Source: Palsa-1392 sp036490335
GTDB taxonomy: Bacteria > Verrucomicrobiota > Verrucomicrobiia > Chthoniobacterales > UBA10450
Length of the DNA stretch: 64,000 nucleotides
Assembly: GCA_036490335.1 (NCBI GenBank)
Contig: DASXEB010000017.1
Span: 437,340 to 501,339 of the forward strand
Direction of reading: 5' to 3'
Made by a program: the position numbers and the translations under genes. How positions within the stretch are numbered: the first letter of the stretch is position 1; the number at the start of each line of letters is the position of its first letter. Below are positions 36,867 through 46,965 of the stretch, piece after piece. The notes under the pieces were generated by a model. The model was not told the origin of the DNA. It saw only the letters and a list, made by a program, of their open reading frames with translations, and did not search any database.

Positions 36867-38975
36867 TCAATTCGCCGCGAGGGCGCGCGCGTCACGTGCT
36901 GAATCTTCGAGTTGCGCGATCATGGCGATGGCTCGGCTCGCTTCCGCGGTGCGACCCATTTTGGTCAGAATGCGCGAAAGAAAAAGATATTCGCTCGGAC
37001 GATCGGGCTGGCGCGCGACCGCGCGGCGCTGTTCGGAGCAGGCGTCGGCGAGACGATTTTCCTGCATGCGCAATTCGACCAGACGGTGAAGCGCTTCGAC
37101 GTCGTGCACGTCGAGGCGGCTGGCCCAGCGCAACATCTTTTCCGCGCGCGTCGCGTCGCCGTTTTCCGCGTAGAGCTGGCCGAGCGCGAGCGACGCCGGC
37201 TCGCTCCACCAATTTTCGCATCGATATTTTTCGACGATCGGAATCGCGGCGGCCGGTCCATTTTTTTTCCGCAACAATTCCGCTTCGAAGCTGACGATTT
37301 CCCAGATGCGCGGGTAATCGGCGCGCGCCTTGTCGGCGATCGCGAGCGCGCCGGCGAGGTCGTTTTGCTGCTCATGCATGCCGGCGAGATTGAGCGTGGC
37401 GAGCCAGGTGCGCGGATATTCCTCGCGCATCTGCGGCGCGGAACGGCTCGCGGCAGCGAAGAGCGCCTCGGCTTCGTTTTTTTCCCCTTCGTGAAAAAGA
37501 GCGTTCGCGAGATTCGTCTGCGCGGCCGGATAATTTGGATAGGCGGCGAGAATTTCGCGAAAGATCGCTTCCGCCCGCGCATATTCGCCGCGCCCGGCGT
37601 AGAGCTGGCCGAGATTCAGACTCACGCGCGTGCTCGTGCCGCCGGCGGCGATCGTCTGCCGGTAAAAATGTTCCGGCGTTGTCCAATCGCCGCTCCGTTC
37701 GCCGGCACGGACGCTGAGCGCGATCGTCGCGGCAACGGCGCCGAGCGCGATCGGACGATGAAAACGCGCAGGCAGATCGAGCGCGACCGCCGCCGCGAAA
37801 ATGAGCAGGCCGACGCTCGGAAGATAAAGCCAGTGCTCGGCCACGGTGGCGTTGAGATCGAAGAGATTTGAGATCGGGAGAAATCCGATCATGAACCAGA
37901 CGACGCCAAAAATCCGCGCGTTGCGGCCGCGACCTTTCCAAAAACATCCGAGCGCGAGAAGGGCGCCGACGAGCAAACCGGCGATGGAAAGATATTCGGT
38001 CGCGACCGATTGCTGCCAGTCGTGCTGCGAATCGTAGTTCCGCGTGTCGACGACGGTGCGCTCCATGTGGAGATTTGCTGGGAAAATCATGAGGCGGCCG
38101 TAGTCGCCGAGCGCGCGCAACATGAGGACGGCGCGAACCGAGGGAGCCCAGCCTGGCTTCGGACCGTTCTGCGGACGCGAGGCCGGAAGCGCGTGCAACG
38201 CGCCGTAGATCGCGAGCACGAAAACGCAGCCCGCGAGAACGACCACTTTCGCGCGCCTGGTCGCAGGTTTGGAAAAAAAGAGCGTGTGAAGCAGGAAGAT
38301 GATGAGCCACAAGGCGGCGGTTTCGCGTGAACAAAGCGCGAGCAACGCGAGCACGATCGCGCTTGCGAAGAGAGTGATTTTAAGATTGCGACGGTTCGTT
38401 TCGCGCGCGCGGAGATATAGCAACCAGCCTGCACTTGCGAAGAAAAAGGCGAGGCTGTCGGCCCGTCCCGAGATGTAATCGATCGCTGCGCTGTGCACGG
38501 GATGGACGAGCCAGCCTAACGAGACAAGGAATGCGCCGGCGGAAGAAAGAGGGCCAGCCAGCTTGTTTTGAAAAAGTGAAGCGAACAAACGCCGGAGCAG
38601 AAAGTAGAGAGTAACTCCACTTAATGCATGGAGAGTTATGTTCGTTAGGTGAAAGCCATAAGTGTTATCGTTCCAAAAAAAATAATCGACCATGAATGAC
38701 ACGGTCTGAACCGGCCGGTAATGGGCCGAGAGTGAATCGAGAAAAAGGTGATGCCGGAAAACCTCGAAGAGAAAGAGTGGACTTTTGATGAGCGGGTTGT
38801 CGTGCGCGAGGTAATTATCATCCCAGATGAACTGCCCGTTCAGGGCCGGGCTGTGAATGATAAACGCGACGAGGACGAGAAAGAGCGCGCGCAGCCAGTG
38901 GGCCTCAGCGGCACGGCGGAACGTGATCGCGAATGCGTCGCGTCGGCGCGCGATTTCCGGTTGCTCCGCGGCCAT
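36867..38975 (-). CDS. TMTC-like GT-C membrane protein with TPR tail
   Basis: A 702-residue protein with about ten membrane helices in the first 430 residues and tetratricopeptide repeats after it (for example LGQLYAGRGEYARAEAIFREILAAYPNYP). The luminal/periplasmic loop FIWDDNYLAHDNPLI with paired aspartates, followed by SAHYRPVQTVSF, is the pattern of eukaryotic TMTC O-mannosyltransferases and their bacterial relatives. It probably transfers a sugar from a polyprenyl phosphate to protein in the periplasm, but donor and target are unknown. It lies directly downstream of two pilin genes and upstream of ilvC, same strand, 41 bases apart. One 9-mer copy (38514). Confidence 0.72.
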   Translation of the reverse strand: MAAEQPEIARRRDAFAITFRRAAEAHWLRALFLVLVAFIIHSPALNGQFIWDDNYLAHDNPLIKSPLFLFEVFRHHLFLDSLSAHYRPVQTVSFMVDYFFWNDNTYGFHLTNITLHALSGVTLYFLLRRLFASLFQNKLAGPLSSAGAFLVSLGWLVHPVHSAAIDYISGRADSLAFFFASAGWLLYLRARETNRRNLKITLFASAIVLALLALCSRETAALWLIIFLLHTLFFSKPATRRAKVVVLAGCVFVLAIYGALHALPASRPQNGPKPGWAPSVRAVLMLRALGDYGRLMIFPANLHMERTVVDTRNYDSQHDWQQSVATEYLSIAGLLVGALLALGCFWKGRGRNARIFGVVWFMIGFLPISNLFDLNATVAEHWLYLPSVGLLIFAAAVALDLPARFHRPIALGAVAATIALSVRAGERSGDWTTPEHFYRQTIAAGGTSTRVSLNLGQLYAGRGEYARAEAIFREILAAYPNYPAAQTNLANALFHEGEKNEAEALFAAASRSAPQMREEYPRTWLATLNLAGMHEQQNDLAGALAIADKARADYPRIWEIVSFEAELLRKKNGPAAAIPIVEKYRCENWWSEPASLALGQLYAENGDATRAEKMLRWASRLDVHDVEALHRLVELRMQENRLADACSEQRRAVARQPDRPSEYLFLSRILTKMGRTAEASRAIAMIAQLEDSARDARALAAN

Positions 38976-38988
38976 GAGTTATCCAAAT

Positions 38989-39047
38989 GCTGCTAACTCA
39001 TTGCCTGCCGCCGTTAGGTCCCGACGACAGGTGTATGAGTTAGCTGC
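38989..39047 (-). terminator. Long hairpin between pilin gene and TMTC-like gene
   Basis: A 13-base arm at 38989-39001 pairs with 39035-39047 (one mismatch), and the loop contains a second arm pair (CCTGCCG with CGACAGG). It starts at the pilin stop codon and ends 14 bases before the next gene. There is no U tract, so it may act as a processing or attenuation hairpin that lowers expression of the GT-C gene relative to the pilin rather than as a full terminator. Confidence 0.5.
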
Positions 39048-39451
39048 TAGAAGTGGCCGTAGGGCGAGAAGAAGCTCGTATCGGCGACGTCTGACAAGGT
39101 GTTCCAGGTGTTAGCCGGGACTTTTGGCAGTGAGTCGACCGTCTGTGCTCCGTAAGTGTTGCCGAACAAGTCGGCCGCAGTGTTATAGAGCGACGAGCCT
39201 TTCTTCAGGTAGGCGATCCAGTCATTGGTATTGACGGTCGAGCCGGTGACCTTGTTTGTTTCGATCGCGTATTGATCGACGGCAGCGTCGATCAGGCGCA
39301 GATCATTGACCACCCGGCTGGCTTGGGAGCGTTTGCGGGCCCGAAGGAACCCGGGAACCGCGATGGCCGCCAGCAAGGCGATGATCGCAACCACGATCAT
39401 GATTTCAACGAGGGTAAAGCCCCCGCGCTTTTTGTTTAGCTTAGTTAACAT
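39047..39451 (-). CDS. Type IV pilin-like / GspG-like prepilin (copy 2 of tandem pair)
   Basis: A 134-residue prepilin. ATG 39451 gives a short basic leader and peptidase site G11/F12 in KRGGFTLVEIMIVVAIIALL, with the +5 glutamate. The N-terminal helix is followed by FLRARKRSQASRVVNDLRLI and a short C-terminal globular domain. It is very similar to the upstream copy at 39612. A start at 39514 would place an implausible Lys/Thr-rich extension before the leader. Such small pilins are often abundant secreted or fibre proteins in Verrucomicrobia. Confidence 0.9.
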   Translation of the reverse strand: MLTKLNKKRGGFTLVEIMIVVAIIALLAAIAVPGFLRARKRSQASRVVNDLRLIDAAVDQYAIETNKVTGSTVNTNDWIAYLKKGSSLYNTAADLFGNTYGAQTVDSLPKVPANTWNTLSDVADTSFFSPYGHF

Positions 39452-39611
39452 GGTATTGCTTTCTTTGGTTTGTTTATTTGTTTTTGCCTCCGCCGTTCCA
39501 GTTACGGATTGCAATTCTTTAGAGCAGTGTTGATGCCATCGGCCGAAGATTTATTTATCGAGATACTCGCGCGATGAATTCGTTAGGCGCGAAGGGCGCG
39601 GGCGCGCGATT

Positions 39612-40016
<405 letters not shown>

Positions 40017-40135
40017 GGTTGGACCTTTTCGAATTTTCAAAGCAGGGATGATGCCAGTGCCGCAATTTTCAGATTAAGCGCTCCTTTTCGCGCCCGAGAG
40101 CGCGTCTAGCACTCTCCCTGCTTCAAAGGCGTTGA

Positions 40136-41995
40136 ATGTCGCCTTCAGAAAGCCTTCCATCCGCTCACTTCCCGACCCTCCGCCTGAGCTGGCCGGCAGG
40201 AATTTTCGTCGGAGTTTTACTCGTTAGGCTGCTCGTCCTCGTTAGGCTGAGCAGCTCCAACTTCCTTTTGCCGAGTGGCGGCGACATGCAGTTCTATAAC
40301 GCCTGGGCTCTGCGCATCCTGCACGGCGAATGGACGACTCGCGCCGCGTTTTACGGGCTGCCTCTTTACGCCTATCTGCTCGCGGCGATCTACAAAATCG
40401 CCGGCTATAATCCATTTCTTCCGGCCTTGCTTCAGGCTGCACTCGATGGCGGCACCGCTGTTCTGCTTTACCGAATCAGCGAAGCGATCTTTGCCAACGG
40501 CGCAGCCGCTGATCAGGCGCGCGCGGGGGCGAGATCAATCGGATTGTTGGCGGCGATCGGCTGGACGTTTTTCCAACCGGCCGCGGCTTACTCGGCCGTT
40601 CTCATGCCGACATCGTGGCTCGTTTTTGTTTTCTGGTGGATCGTCTGGGAGATCGTCCGCACAAAGATCGTTCCGCGTCACCGGCGCCTCTTCTCGTTAG
40701 GCTGCGTCATCGGCGTCACCGCCATGGGCGTCGCGACGATTTTATTTCTCGTTCCGCTGCTTGTCGCCGCGCTATTTTTGCGCTGGCCGGGAACGTTCAG
40801 CCGTCGCGCTTCCGGCGCGGCTTTCATCGTCGTCGGCGTTTTCATCGGGACCTCGCCGGCGTGGATTCACAATTACTTCGTCGCGCGCGATCCGGTTTTT
40901 CTCTCCGCCCACAGCGGGATCAATTTCTGGATCGGAAACAACCCGGCCGCGAACGGCTATCCGCGCTTCCCGCCCGGGCTCCACGCCAGTCAGCAGGCGA
41001 TGCTGCAGGATTCGATCACCGCCGCCGAGAAAGTCGCCGGCCGTCCGCTCAGGCGCTCCGAAGTTTCCGCTTTTTGGTCGGCCAAAGCCGCCGCCTGGAT
41101 CGCGCAAAATCCCGGCGCCTGGATGAAATTGCTCGCGCTCAAAATCAAAAATTTCTGGAACGCCTATCAGTACGACGACCTCAGCATCATCACCGCTCTG
41201 CGCGACCAATCGATCATCTTTTGCGGGCTCGGCTTCGGCCTTGTCGCCGCGCTCGCGCTGCCTGGCCTCGTCATCGCGTGCGGAAAATTTCCAGCCGCGC
41301 GCTGGCTCGTCGCCGCACTTTTGCTCCACATGTTTTCGCTCCTGAGCGTCTTCGTGACCGAGCGTTACCGGCTTGCCGCCGCGCCCGGTTTAATCCTCTT
41401 CGCCGCCTTCGGAATTTTCCAGCTCTGGGAAAATCTCGTGCGGGCGCGAATGCGCGAGGCGGCGATTTTCGGCGTGCTGCTTTTCGGCGCGACCGGATTC
41501 GTTTCCCTGCCGCAAAAAGATCCGTCGCTCTGGGCGCTCGATCCTTACAACTCCGGCCTGCAGGCGCTCGACGCCGGCGACCTGCCGCTCGCGCGCGCGA
41601 AGCTCGACCGCGCTTACGCCTACGCACCGCGCAACGCCGAGATCAATTTCGCCGAGGGAAATTTGTCGCTCGCGGAAGGCCATGTCGCCCTCTCGAAGAA
41701 TTTTTATCGCACCACGCTGCAACTCGACCCGCAGCATGTCGGCGCCTTCAATAATCTCGGACTGCTCGCGCTCAACGAAAAACGCTACACTCTTGCCCGC
41801 CATTTTTTCGCGCACGCACTCGCAGTCGCGCCTAACGACGCCAAGCTCTGCTATCTTTTCGCGCGCGCAGCTTTTGCTTCCGGCGATCTGGTCGCGGCGC
41901 GCAACGCGATTTCCGCCGCGCTTCAGCTTGATTCTTCGCGGCCGGAATTCGTCGCCTTAAAAGGCGAAATCAAACAGGCGACACTGGCGCAATAG
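40136..41995 (+). CDS. GT39/ArnT-like membrane glycosyltransferase with TPR C-terminus
   Basis: A 619-residue polytopic protein with roughly eleven membrane helices in the first 450 residues and TPR-type repeats in the last 150 (AEINFAEGNLSLAEGHVALS, VGAFNNLGLLALNEKRYTLA). The first periplasmic loop contains GGDMQFYNAWA, in the place of the GT-C acidic motif. It resembles dolichyl-phosphate-mannose-type transferases, so periplasmic glycosylation from a polyprenyl-phosphate sugar is likely. It is divergent from the pilins and tail-to-tail with a polyprenol-phosphate mannose synthase-like gene. 9-mers at 40221, 40239, 40694 and 41830. Confidence 0.75.
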   Translation: MSPSESLPSAHFPTLRLSWPAGIFVGVLLVRLLVLVRLSSSNFLLPSGGDMQFYNAWALRILHGEWTTRAAFYGLPLYAYLLAAIYKIAGYNPFLPALLQAALDGGTAVLLYRISEAIFANGAAADQARAGARSIGLLAAIGWTFFQPAAAYSAVLMPTSWLVFVFWWIVWEIVRTKIVPRHRRLFSLGCVIGVTAMGVATILFLVPLLVAALFLRWPGTFSRRASGAAFIVVGVFIGTSPAWIHNYFVARDPVFLSAHSGINFWIGNNPAANGYPRFPPGLHASQQAMLQDSITAAEKVAGRPLRRSEVSAFWSAKAAAWIAQNPGAWMKLLALKIKNFWNAYQYDDLSIITALRDQSIIFCGLGFGLVAALALPGLVIACGKFPAARWLVAALLLHMFSLLSVFVTERYRLAAAPGLILFAAFGIFQLWENLVRARMREAAIFGVLLFGATGFVSLPQKDPSLWALDPYNSGLQALDAGDLPLARAKLDRAYAYAPRNAEINFAEGNLSLAEGHVALSKNFYRTTLQLDPQHVGAFNNLGLLALNEKRYTLARHFFAHALAVAPNDAKLCYLFARAAFASGDLVAARNAISAALQLDSSRPEFVALKGEIKQATLAQ

Positions 41996-42002
41996 TTTCG
42001 CG

Positions 42003-42767
42003 TCAGGCGTGCGCGATGCGGGGCCGCCCCATCCGCGGACGCGGACCAAATCGCAGCTCGAAAAGCATCGCGAGAAATTCAAAAACAACCCGGCTCGAAA
42101 GTTTGCTCGCGCCATTTTTTCGGCGTCGAAATCGGTAACCGACTTCGCCCACACGCAGATTGTCCGCGCCGAATCGCTGCAAGGCGCGCGCGTAAAGATA
42201 GAGCAAAATTTTGTAGCCCTGCGGCTCCATCGAGACATTTTCGAGCGCGACAAAAAGCCGCCGCCGCATTGCGAAAAATCCCGACATCGGATCCGAGAGC
42301 GGCACGTGCGCGAATCCGTGCGCGAGGGACGTCGCGACTTGACTCGTCAGACGCCGCGACCATTTCCAGCGATCGGTTTCGCCGCCCGCCGCGCGCCGCG
42401 TCGCGATCGCGAAATCGGCCTGCTCCATCACTTCGAGCAATTGCGGCCAGCGATTTTCATCGTGCTGCAAATCGGCATCCATCACCCCGAGCGTCCGTCC
42501 GCGCGCGTGGCGAAATCCGCACACAACCGCGGAGCTCAGGCCGCGTTCCCCGATTCGCCTAACGACACGCAGCCACGCATACTGCGCGACCAATTTTTCC
42601 GCCGCCAACCACGTTCCGTCCGGCGAATCGTCGTCGACGAGAATCACCTCGAATCGCCGACCGGCGAGGACGCGATCGAGACGCGCGAAAAGTTCCTCCA
42701 GATTTTCCCGCTCGTTAAACGTCGGAATCACGAGACTGAACTCGAGCGGTTCGGAGCGAAGTTCCAT
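42003..42767 (-). CDS. Polyprenol-phosphate mannose synthase-like GT2
   Basis: A 254-residue GT-A glycosyltransferase without membrane helices. It opens LVIPTFNERENLEEL, has the nucleotide-sugar motif VDDDSPDGTW and the metal-binding DADLQHDEN, the standard pattern of dolichol-phosphate mannose synthase (DPM1/Ppm1). It would charge a polyprenyl phosphate with mannose (or glucose) in the cytoplasm for use by the neighbouring GT-C enzymes. 9-mer copy at 42557. Confidence 0.85.
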   Translation of the reverse strand: MELRSEPLEFSLVIPTFNERENLEELFARLDRVLAGRRFEVILVDDDSPDGTWLAAEKLVAQYAWLRVVRRIGERGLSSAVVCGFRHARGRTLGVMDADLQHDENRWPQLLEVMEQADFAIATRRAAGGETDRWKWSRRLTSQVATSLAHGFAHVPLSDPMSGFFAMRRRLFVALENVSMEPQGYKILLYLYARALQRFGADNLRVGEVGYRFRRRKNGASKLSSRVVFEFLAMLFELRFGPRPRMGRPRIAHA

Positions 42768-42812
42768 CGCCAGAAAAAAGAAGCAGTCGTTATGCCAGCG
42801 CCTCGCGGCGTT

Positions 42813-44138
42813 TTATCTCACGAGGCCTGAGGCGTGAAAAAGTTGCGCCGAGACGGGATCGTAAATTCCGCCAGTCACGAAAAGCCGCGAGTACTGGCTG
42901 AGATCGATCGTTAGGCAAAAAATGGTCGCGAGCGCGAGCACGACCGCGGCGTGTTTCCGCGAAAATCTCGGCGCGAGCGCGAGCAACTGCGAAGCCGCCA
43001 GCCAGCGCAAAGGCTCGTCCCAATAGGCCGCGAAGCGCAGACTCATCCCGCCGGGCACACTCGTCATCGCGACGAAACTGAAACCGAGAAAAAGCGCCCA
43101 GAAGAGGTCGAATTTTGCCGCGCGCTCGAGTTGAAAAATGCGCCCGATGACGAGCGCGACGATGACCGGCGAGAGCATCGTGAAATCGACGAGATAACGA
43201 TACCACGCGCCGTCCTGCAGGTGCATCGCGTAGGGCAGCGCGCGAGATTTCGCCGCGAACATGCGATAGAACGCGATCCATTCCGGCAGCCCGCCGGTCA
43301 GACTGACGAGGACAAACAACGCAAGCGCGCAGCTCGCGAGACTAACGAGCACGATTTGCGCGTCCGGCCGCCGGCGATCGAGCAAACAAAGCGTCGCGCC
43401 TGTCGCCACAAGTGCGAGAAACACGAAGGCCGCATTTTCCTTCGTCAGAATCAGCACAAACAAACTCGCGCCGTAAGCCAGCGACCAGCTTCGCTTCCTC
43501 GGAGCGGTCCAGGCTTCCCAAAAAAACCACGCCGTCAGCACCGCCCAAAACGCGAAGTAACCATCAATCAGCGCGCGTTGGGCGAGCGCGAGCTGGAGCG
43601 GCGCGATCGCCATCAAAGCCGTCACGATGAGCATGCGCCTGATCCCGCCGTGACGAAAAGCAATCAGCGTCGTCGCCAGGAGCAGACCTATACTCGTTAG
43701 GCAGGAAATGAGCCGCAGGGCGCGAAGCGGTTCGAGATGGAAAACGTCGGCCGCGACTGCCGCCGGCGCGAGAAACCCGACGCGCGTCGCCGGCACGACG
43801 GCCTCCGGCAACGTCGCCTGCCGTTCGAGATAAACCCGCACGACGGCGTCGTAATTTTCCAGCCCGACCTTTTGAATTTGCTGCACGAAAACGGCGTAAG
43901 CGTGCTCATCGAATCCGACGCCTTGAAAACCGCTCGAAGGAAAAATTCGCAAGAAAATCCCCACGCCGAGCAAAGCGGCGAGCGTGAGCGCGACGAGGAT
44001 TTTTTCGCCACCGACCTCGCTCGCGCGTCGCCGCGGCGGCGCGGCGGCGCAATTACCAAATCGCGGTTCGGCAAGAATTTCCACGCATCGTAGCACTGCA
44101 AGTCTCGTGCTAGCGCAGCCGGGAAAGCCGCGAAACAT
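42813..44138 (-). CDS. GT-C family membrane glycosyltransferase
   Basis: A 441-residue polytopic protein with about ten helices. The acidic GT-C motif lies in the first periplasmic loop (GVGFDEHAYAVFVQQ), followed by RQATLPEAVVPATRVGFLAP. The pattern resembles ArnT/PMT_2 transferases that use a polyprenyl-phosphate sugar. The start is uncertain: 44138 or a GTG near 44084, since homology begins only at EKILVALTLAALLG. It lies downstream of its divergent neighbour 44181 and upstream of the DPM-like gene. 9-mers at 42908 and 43694. Confidence 0.7.
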   Translation of the reverse strand: MFRGFPGCASTRLAVLRCVEILAEPRFGNCAAAPPRRRASEVGGEKILVALTLAALLGVGIFLRIFPSSGFQGVGFDEHAYAVFVQQIQKVGLENYDAVVRVYLERQATLPEAVVPATRVGFLAPAAVAADVFHLEPLRALRLISCLTSIGLLLATTLIAFRHGGIRRMLIVTALMAIAPLQLALAQRALIDGYFAFWAVLTAWFFWEAWTAPRKRSWSLAYGASLFVLILTKENAAFVFLALVATGATLCLLDRRRPDAQIVLVSLASCALALFVLVSLTGGLPEWIAFYRMFAAKSRALPYAMHLQDGAWYRYLVDFTMLSPVIVALVIGRIFQLERAAKFDLFWALFLGFSFVAMTSVPGGMSLRFAAYWDEPLRWLAASQLLALAPRFSRKHAAVVLALATIFCLTIDLSQYSRLFVTGGIYDPVSAQLFHASGLVR

Positions 44139-44180
44139 CGCGTGGCCCAGCGGCTGCTGAAAGGAGGCGTCAACACCCGT

Positions 44181-45857
44181 ATGAAGTTCGCCATCCCGCG
44201 CCGCATCCTTTGGTCGATCGCCTTTTTTGCCGCGATCGGCGCCGCCTTCAGCGTCTGGTTGCGCGGCACCTATGCGGGAACGCCGGATGCGCGCACGAGT
44301 TACAACGCGTTCTATGTTGTCTTTGCTCGAGACGAGGTCGCAGGACTTCTATTGCTCGCGAGCTTTTGCGCCGGTGCCGCGATATATTTCTTTCGCGCGC
44401 AGGCCGCGATCGCGGAAAAACCGACGCCGAGTTTTTTTTCCAATCGTTTCTTTTTCGTCGGCATTCTGACGGCGGTTTTTGCCATCAGCGCGCTCGGCAC
44501 CAACCTCGTTTGCCACGATTACGCTCTGAGCTCGGACGAATTTCTCGCCGACTTTCAGGCGCAAATTTTTCTGCGCGGAAAAATCGTCGCGGAAGTGCCG
44601 CCGCGCTGGCAGCCCGCGATCGCTGCGCTCAAGCCGACCTATGTCGATTACCTTCCGGCGCGGCACGCCTGGAAAGCGACTTATCTGCCGGTTTACGCCG
44701 CAATGCGGGCGTTGTTCCAGGAATTTTATCTGCAGGATTTGCTCAATCCCGTGCTCGCGGTCGCGACTCTGCTCGCCCTCTACGGAACGGCGCGGAATAT
44801 TTGGCCTAACGAAAAGCAAGATGCGCTCGTCGCCGTTCTGCTCCTTGCCGCGTCGGCGCAATTTCTCGTCATGGCGATGACCTCCTACGCCATGCCGGCG
44901 CACCTCGCGCTGAACACGATCTGGCTCTGGCTATATTCGCGGCCGGACCGCCGCCGCTTTTATCTCGCGCCGGTCGTCGGCGTGCTCGCAATTGGTTTGC
45001 ACCAGCCGATCGTGCACGCGCTTTTCGTCGCGCCGTTTCTTTTGCGGTTGCTCGTCGATCGGAAATGGCGGCCGTTGTTGATTTACGGAGTCCTTTACTC
45101 GTTAGGCTGCGTCGGCTGGTATTTCTGGCGCGCGAATTATCTGCCGCCGGGGGGCCAGAGTTTCGGCTCCGTCATCCGCTTATTCAATCCGCGCATGCTG
45201 GTTGTGCAGCCGATGGATCTCTTGCTCGTCCTCGGCTGGAGCTGTCTCGCGACGCCGCTTTTGGTTGCGCTGGGATGCGGGCGGATTTTTCGGGCGAAAC
45301 CGATCGTGCAGGATGCGGCTCTCAGTTGTCTGATCACATTTGGTTTCTATTATTTTTTCTACCTCGATCAGGGTTACGGCTGGGGTTACCGATATTTCCA
45401 AGGGGTGCTCGGCTGTTTTATCCTCGTCGCGGTCGCGGGCTGGCGTTCGTTAGGCGAAATGATCGGCCGACGCGCGGCCTGGAATTTTCTCGGCGCAGGG
45501 ATGGCGGCGTCATTCCTCCTCGCGTTGCCGCTGCGTTGCTGGCAGGCGGAAAGTTTCATCCGGCCGTTCGCGCGCGCGTCTGAAATGATTCACTCGAGCG
45601 CGAGCCCGCTCGTCGGCGTGAACGTGCTCGACGCCTGGTATTCCGCCGACCTTGTTCGCAACGATCCTTTCCTCGAAGACCGGCCGGTTGTCGCCGCGGT
45701 CGCGCGCGAGCGGATGACGATGGACGAAGTCGAAACTTTGCAGCGCGCTGGGCCGACGCGTTTCATCACTCGGGAGGAATTCAGCAAATTGGGATTGTCG
45801 ACTCTGCGCGGGAAGGATTATCGGCACGATCCTTTCGGGCTCGGTCGCGGGAAATAA
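44181..45857 (+). CDS. Polytopic membrane protein, probable GT-C relative
   Basis: A 558-residue protein with about twelve helices and no recognised catalytic motif. A DEF segment in ALSSDEFLADFQAQIFLRG could be the GT-C acidic loop. ATG 44181 is preceded by AAGGAGG at 44161-44167, a strong Shine-Dalgarno sequence although 13 bases away. The gene is followed by GT9 with one base between them, so the two probably form one transcript. 9-mers at 44804, 45099 and 45447. Function unknown, but context suggests glycan assembly. Confidence 0.65.
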   Translation: MKFAIPRRILWSIAFFAAIGAAFSVWLRGTYAGTPDARTSYNAFYVVFARDEVAGLLLLASFCAGAAIYFFRAQAAIAEKPTPSFFSNRFFFVGILTAVFAISALGTNLVCHDYALSSDEFLADFQAQIFLRGKIVAEVPPRWQPAIAALKPTYVDYLPARHAWKATYLPVYAAMRALFQEFYLQDLLNPVLAVATLLALYGTARNIWPNEKQDALVAVLLLAASAQFLVMAMTSYAMPAHLALNTIWLWLYSRPDRRRFYLAPVVGVLAIGLHQPIVHALFVAPFLLRLLVDRKWRPLLIYGVLYSLGCVGWYFWRANYLPPGGQSFGSVIRLFNPRMLVVQPMDLLLVLGWSCLATPLLVALGCGRIFRAKPIVQDAALSCLITFGFYYFFYLDQGYGWGYRYFQGVLGCFILVAVAGWRSLGEMIGRRAAWNFLGAGMAASFLLALPLRCWQAESFIRPFARASEMIHSSASPLVGVNVLDAWYSADLVRNDPFLEDRPVVAAVARERMTMDEVETLQRAGPTRFITREEFSKLGLSTLRGKDYRHDPFGLGRGK

Positions 45858-45858
45858 A

Positions 45859-46965
45859 ATGTCGGCGTCGCTTCTCGGTTACGACACGCGTTCGCTCCGC
45901 AGCGCACTCGTGATGCGCGCGGTCGACACGCTCAATCCATTCAAGCGCGCGCAGGATTTTGCTTGGGCATCGCCCTGCGTCGTCTCCTCGATCGCGGGAC
46001 TGGGCGATCTTTTCATTCATCTGCCGCTCATCGCCGGGATCGTGAATGAAGCGTGTGTGCGCGGTGTGGAAATTCGCGTCGCGTTGCGGCCGGCGCACGT
46101 CGGCATCGGCGCGCAGTGCGGTTGGGAAATTTTGCCGTTCGACAATGCGCTCGAAGATTTTTTCAAGAATCCCGGCGCGCTCCAGCCTAACGAACTCTTC
46201 GGTCGCGCGCGCGGTCCGCGAAAAAATCCGCCCGCGCTCTGGATCGATCTGACCGGCAACGCGGTCAGCGCGCTCGCGGTCAAATTGGCCGGCGCAAAAA
46301 AACTGGCGGCGCGCGTCACGCGTGGCGGCGCCAGCCTGATCGATTACTCACTCCCGCACTCGATCCAGGAAAATGAGTACGACAATCGCGCACGGGTCGC
46401 GGCTGTGCTCGGGTGCGAGCTCGATTTTTCGCTCGCGGAAAAGTTGCGCAGCGCACCGATCGCCGGTTGCGAAAATACGGTTGTTCTTTGCCTAACGACG
46501 ATCACTCGCTGGCGAAACTGGCCGCTCGAAAACTTCCGCCATCTCGCGGAGCGTTTCCCGCGAACCAATTTTGTCGCGACCGGTTTTCGAAATGAAATCG
46601 CGGGCGAAGAGCTCGACGATCTCGCGAAATTACTTCGATTGCCCAACGTCTCCGATCGGCTCGACCAGCTTTCGATCGTGGAGTTGATCCGCCTGATCGC
46701 GCACGCGCCCGCGGTGGTGACGAACGACACAAGCGCCGCTCACATCGCGAATTTTTTCGGCACGCGCGGCGCTGTCCTGTTCGGTCCGGCCGGACCGGCG
46801 ACTTTCGCCATGCGCGGTGGACTGCAGCCGTTTCACGACGCGACCTGTCCGTTTTTTCCCTGCGTGCAATGGAAGTGCAGCAACGAGACGAACTGGTGCA
46901 TGCGAAAAATCTCTGCGCGCGCAGTCGGCGACTATCTTGAGACGCTGCCGGGACTCGCGAGCTGA
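45859..46965 (+). CDS. GT9 heptosyltransferase-like glycosyltransferase
   Basis: A 368-residue GT-B enzyme of the ADP-heptose:LPS heptosyltransferase family. The C-terminal half shows VVTNDTSAAHIANFFGTRGAVLFGPAGPATF, the sugar-nucleotide motif of the family, and ends with a cysteine-rich segment (CPFFPCVQWKCSNETNWC) resembling the one seen in several GT9 proteins. The N-terminal acceptor domain starts SSIAGLGDLFIHLPL. Probably adds a sugar to the lipopolysaccharide or related core. It overlaps the convergent flippase by 34 bases. 9-mers at 46185 and 46490. Confidence 0.82.
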   Translation: MSASLLGYDTRSLRSALVMRAVDTLNPFKRAQDFAWASPCVVSSIAGLGDLFIHLPLIAGIVNEACVRGVEIRVALRPAHVGIGAQCGWEILPFDNALEDFFKNPGALQPNELFGRARGPRKNPPALWIDLTGNAVSALAVKLAGAKKLAARVTRGGASLIDYSLPHSIQENEYDNRARVAAVLGCELDFSLAEKLRSAPIAGCENTVVLCLTTITRWRNWPLENFRHLAERFPRTNFVATGFRNEIAGEELDDLAKLLRLPNVSDRLDQLSIVELIRLIAHAPAVVTNDTSAAHIANFFGTRGAVLFGPAGPATFAMRGGLQPFHDATCPFFPCVQWKCSNETNWCMRKISARAVGDYLETLPGLAS

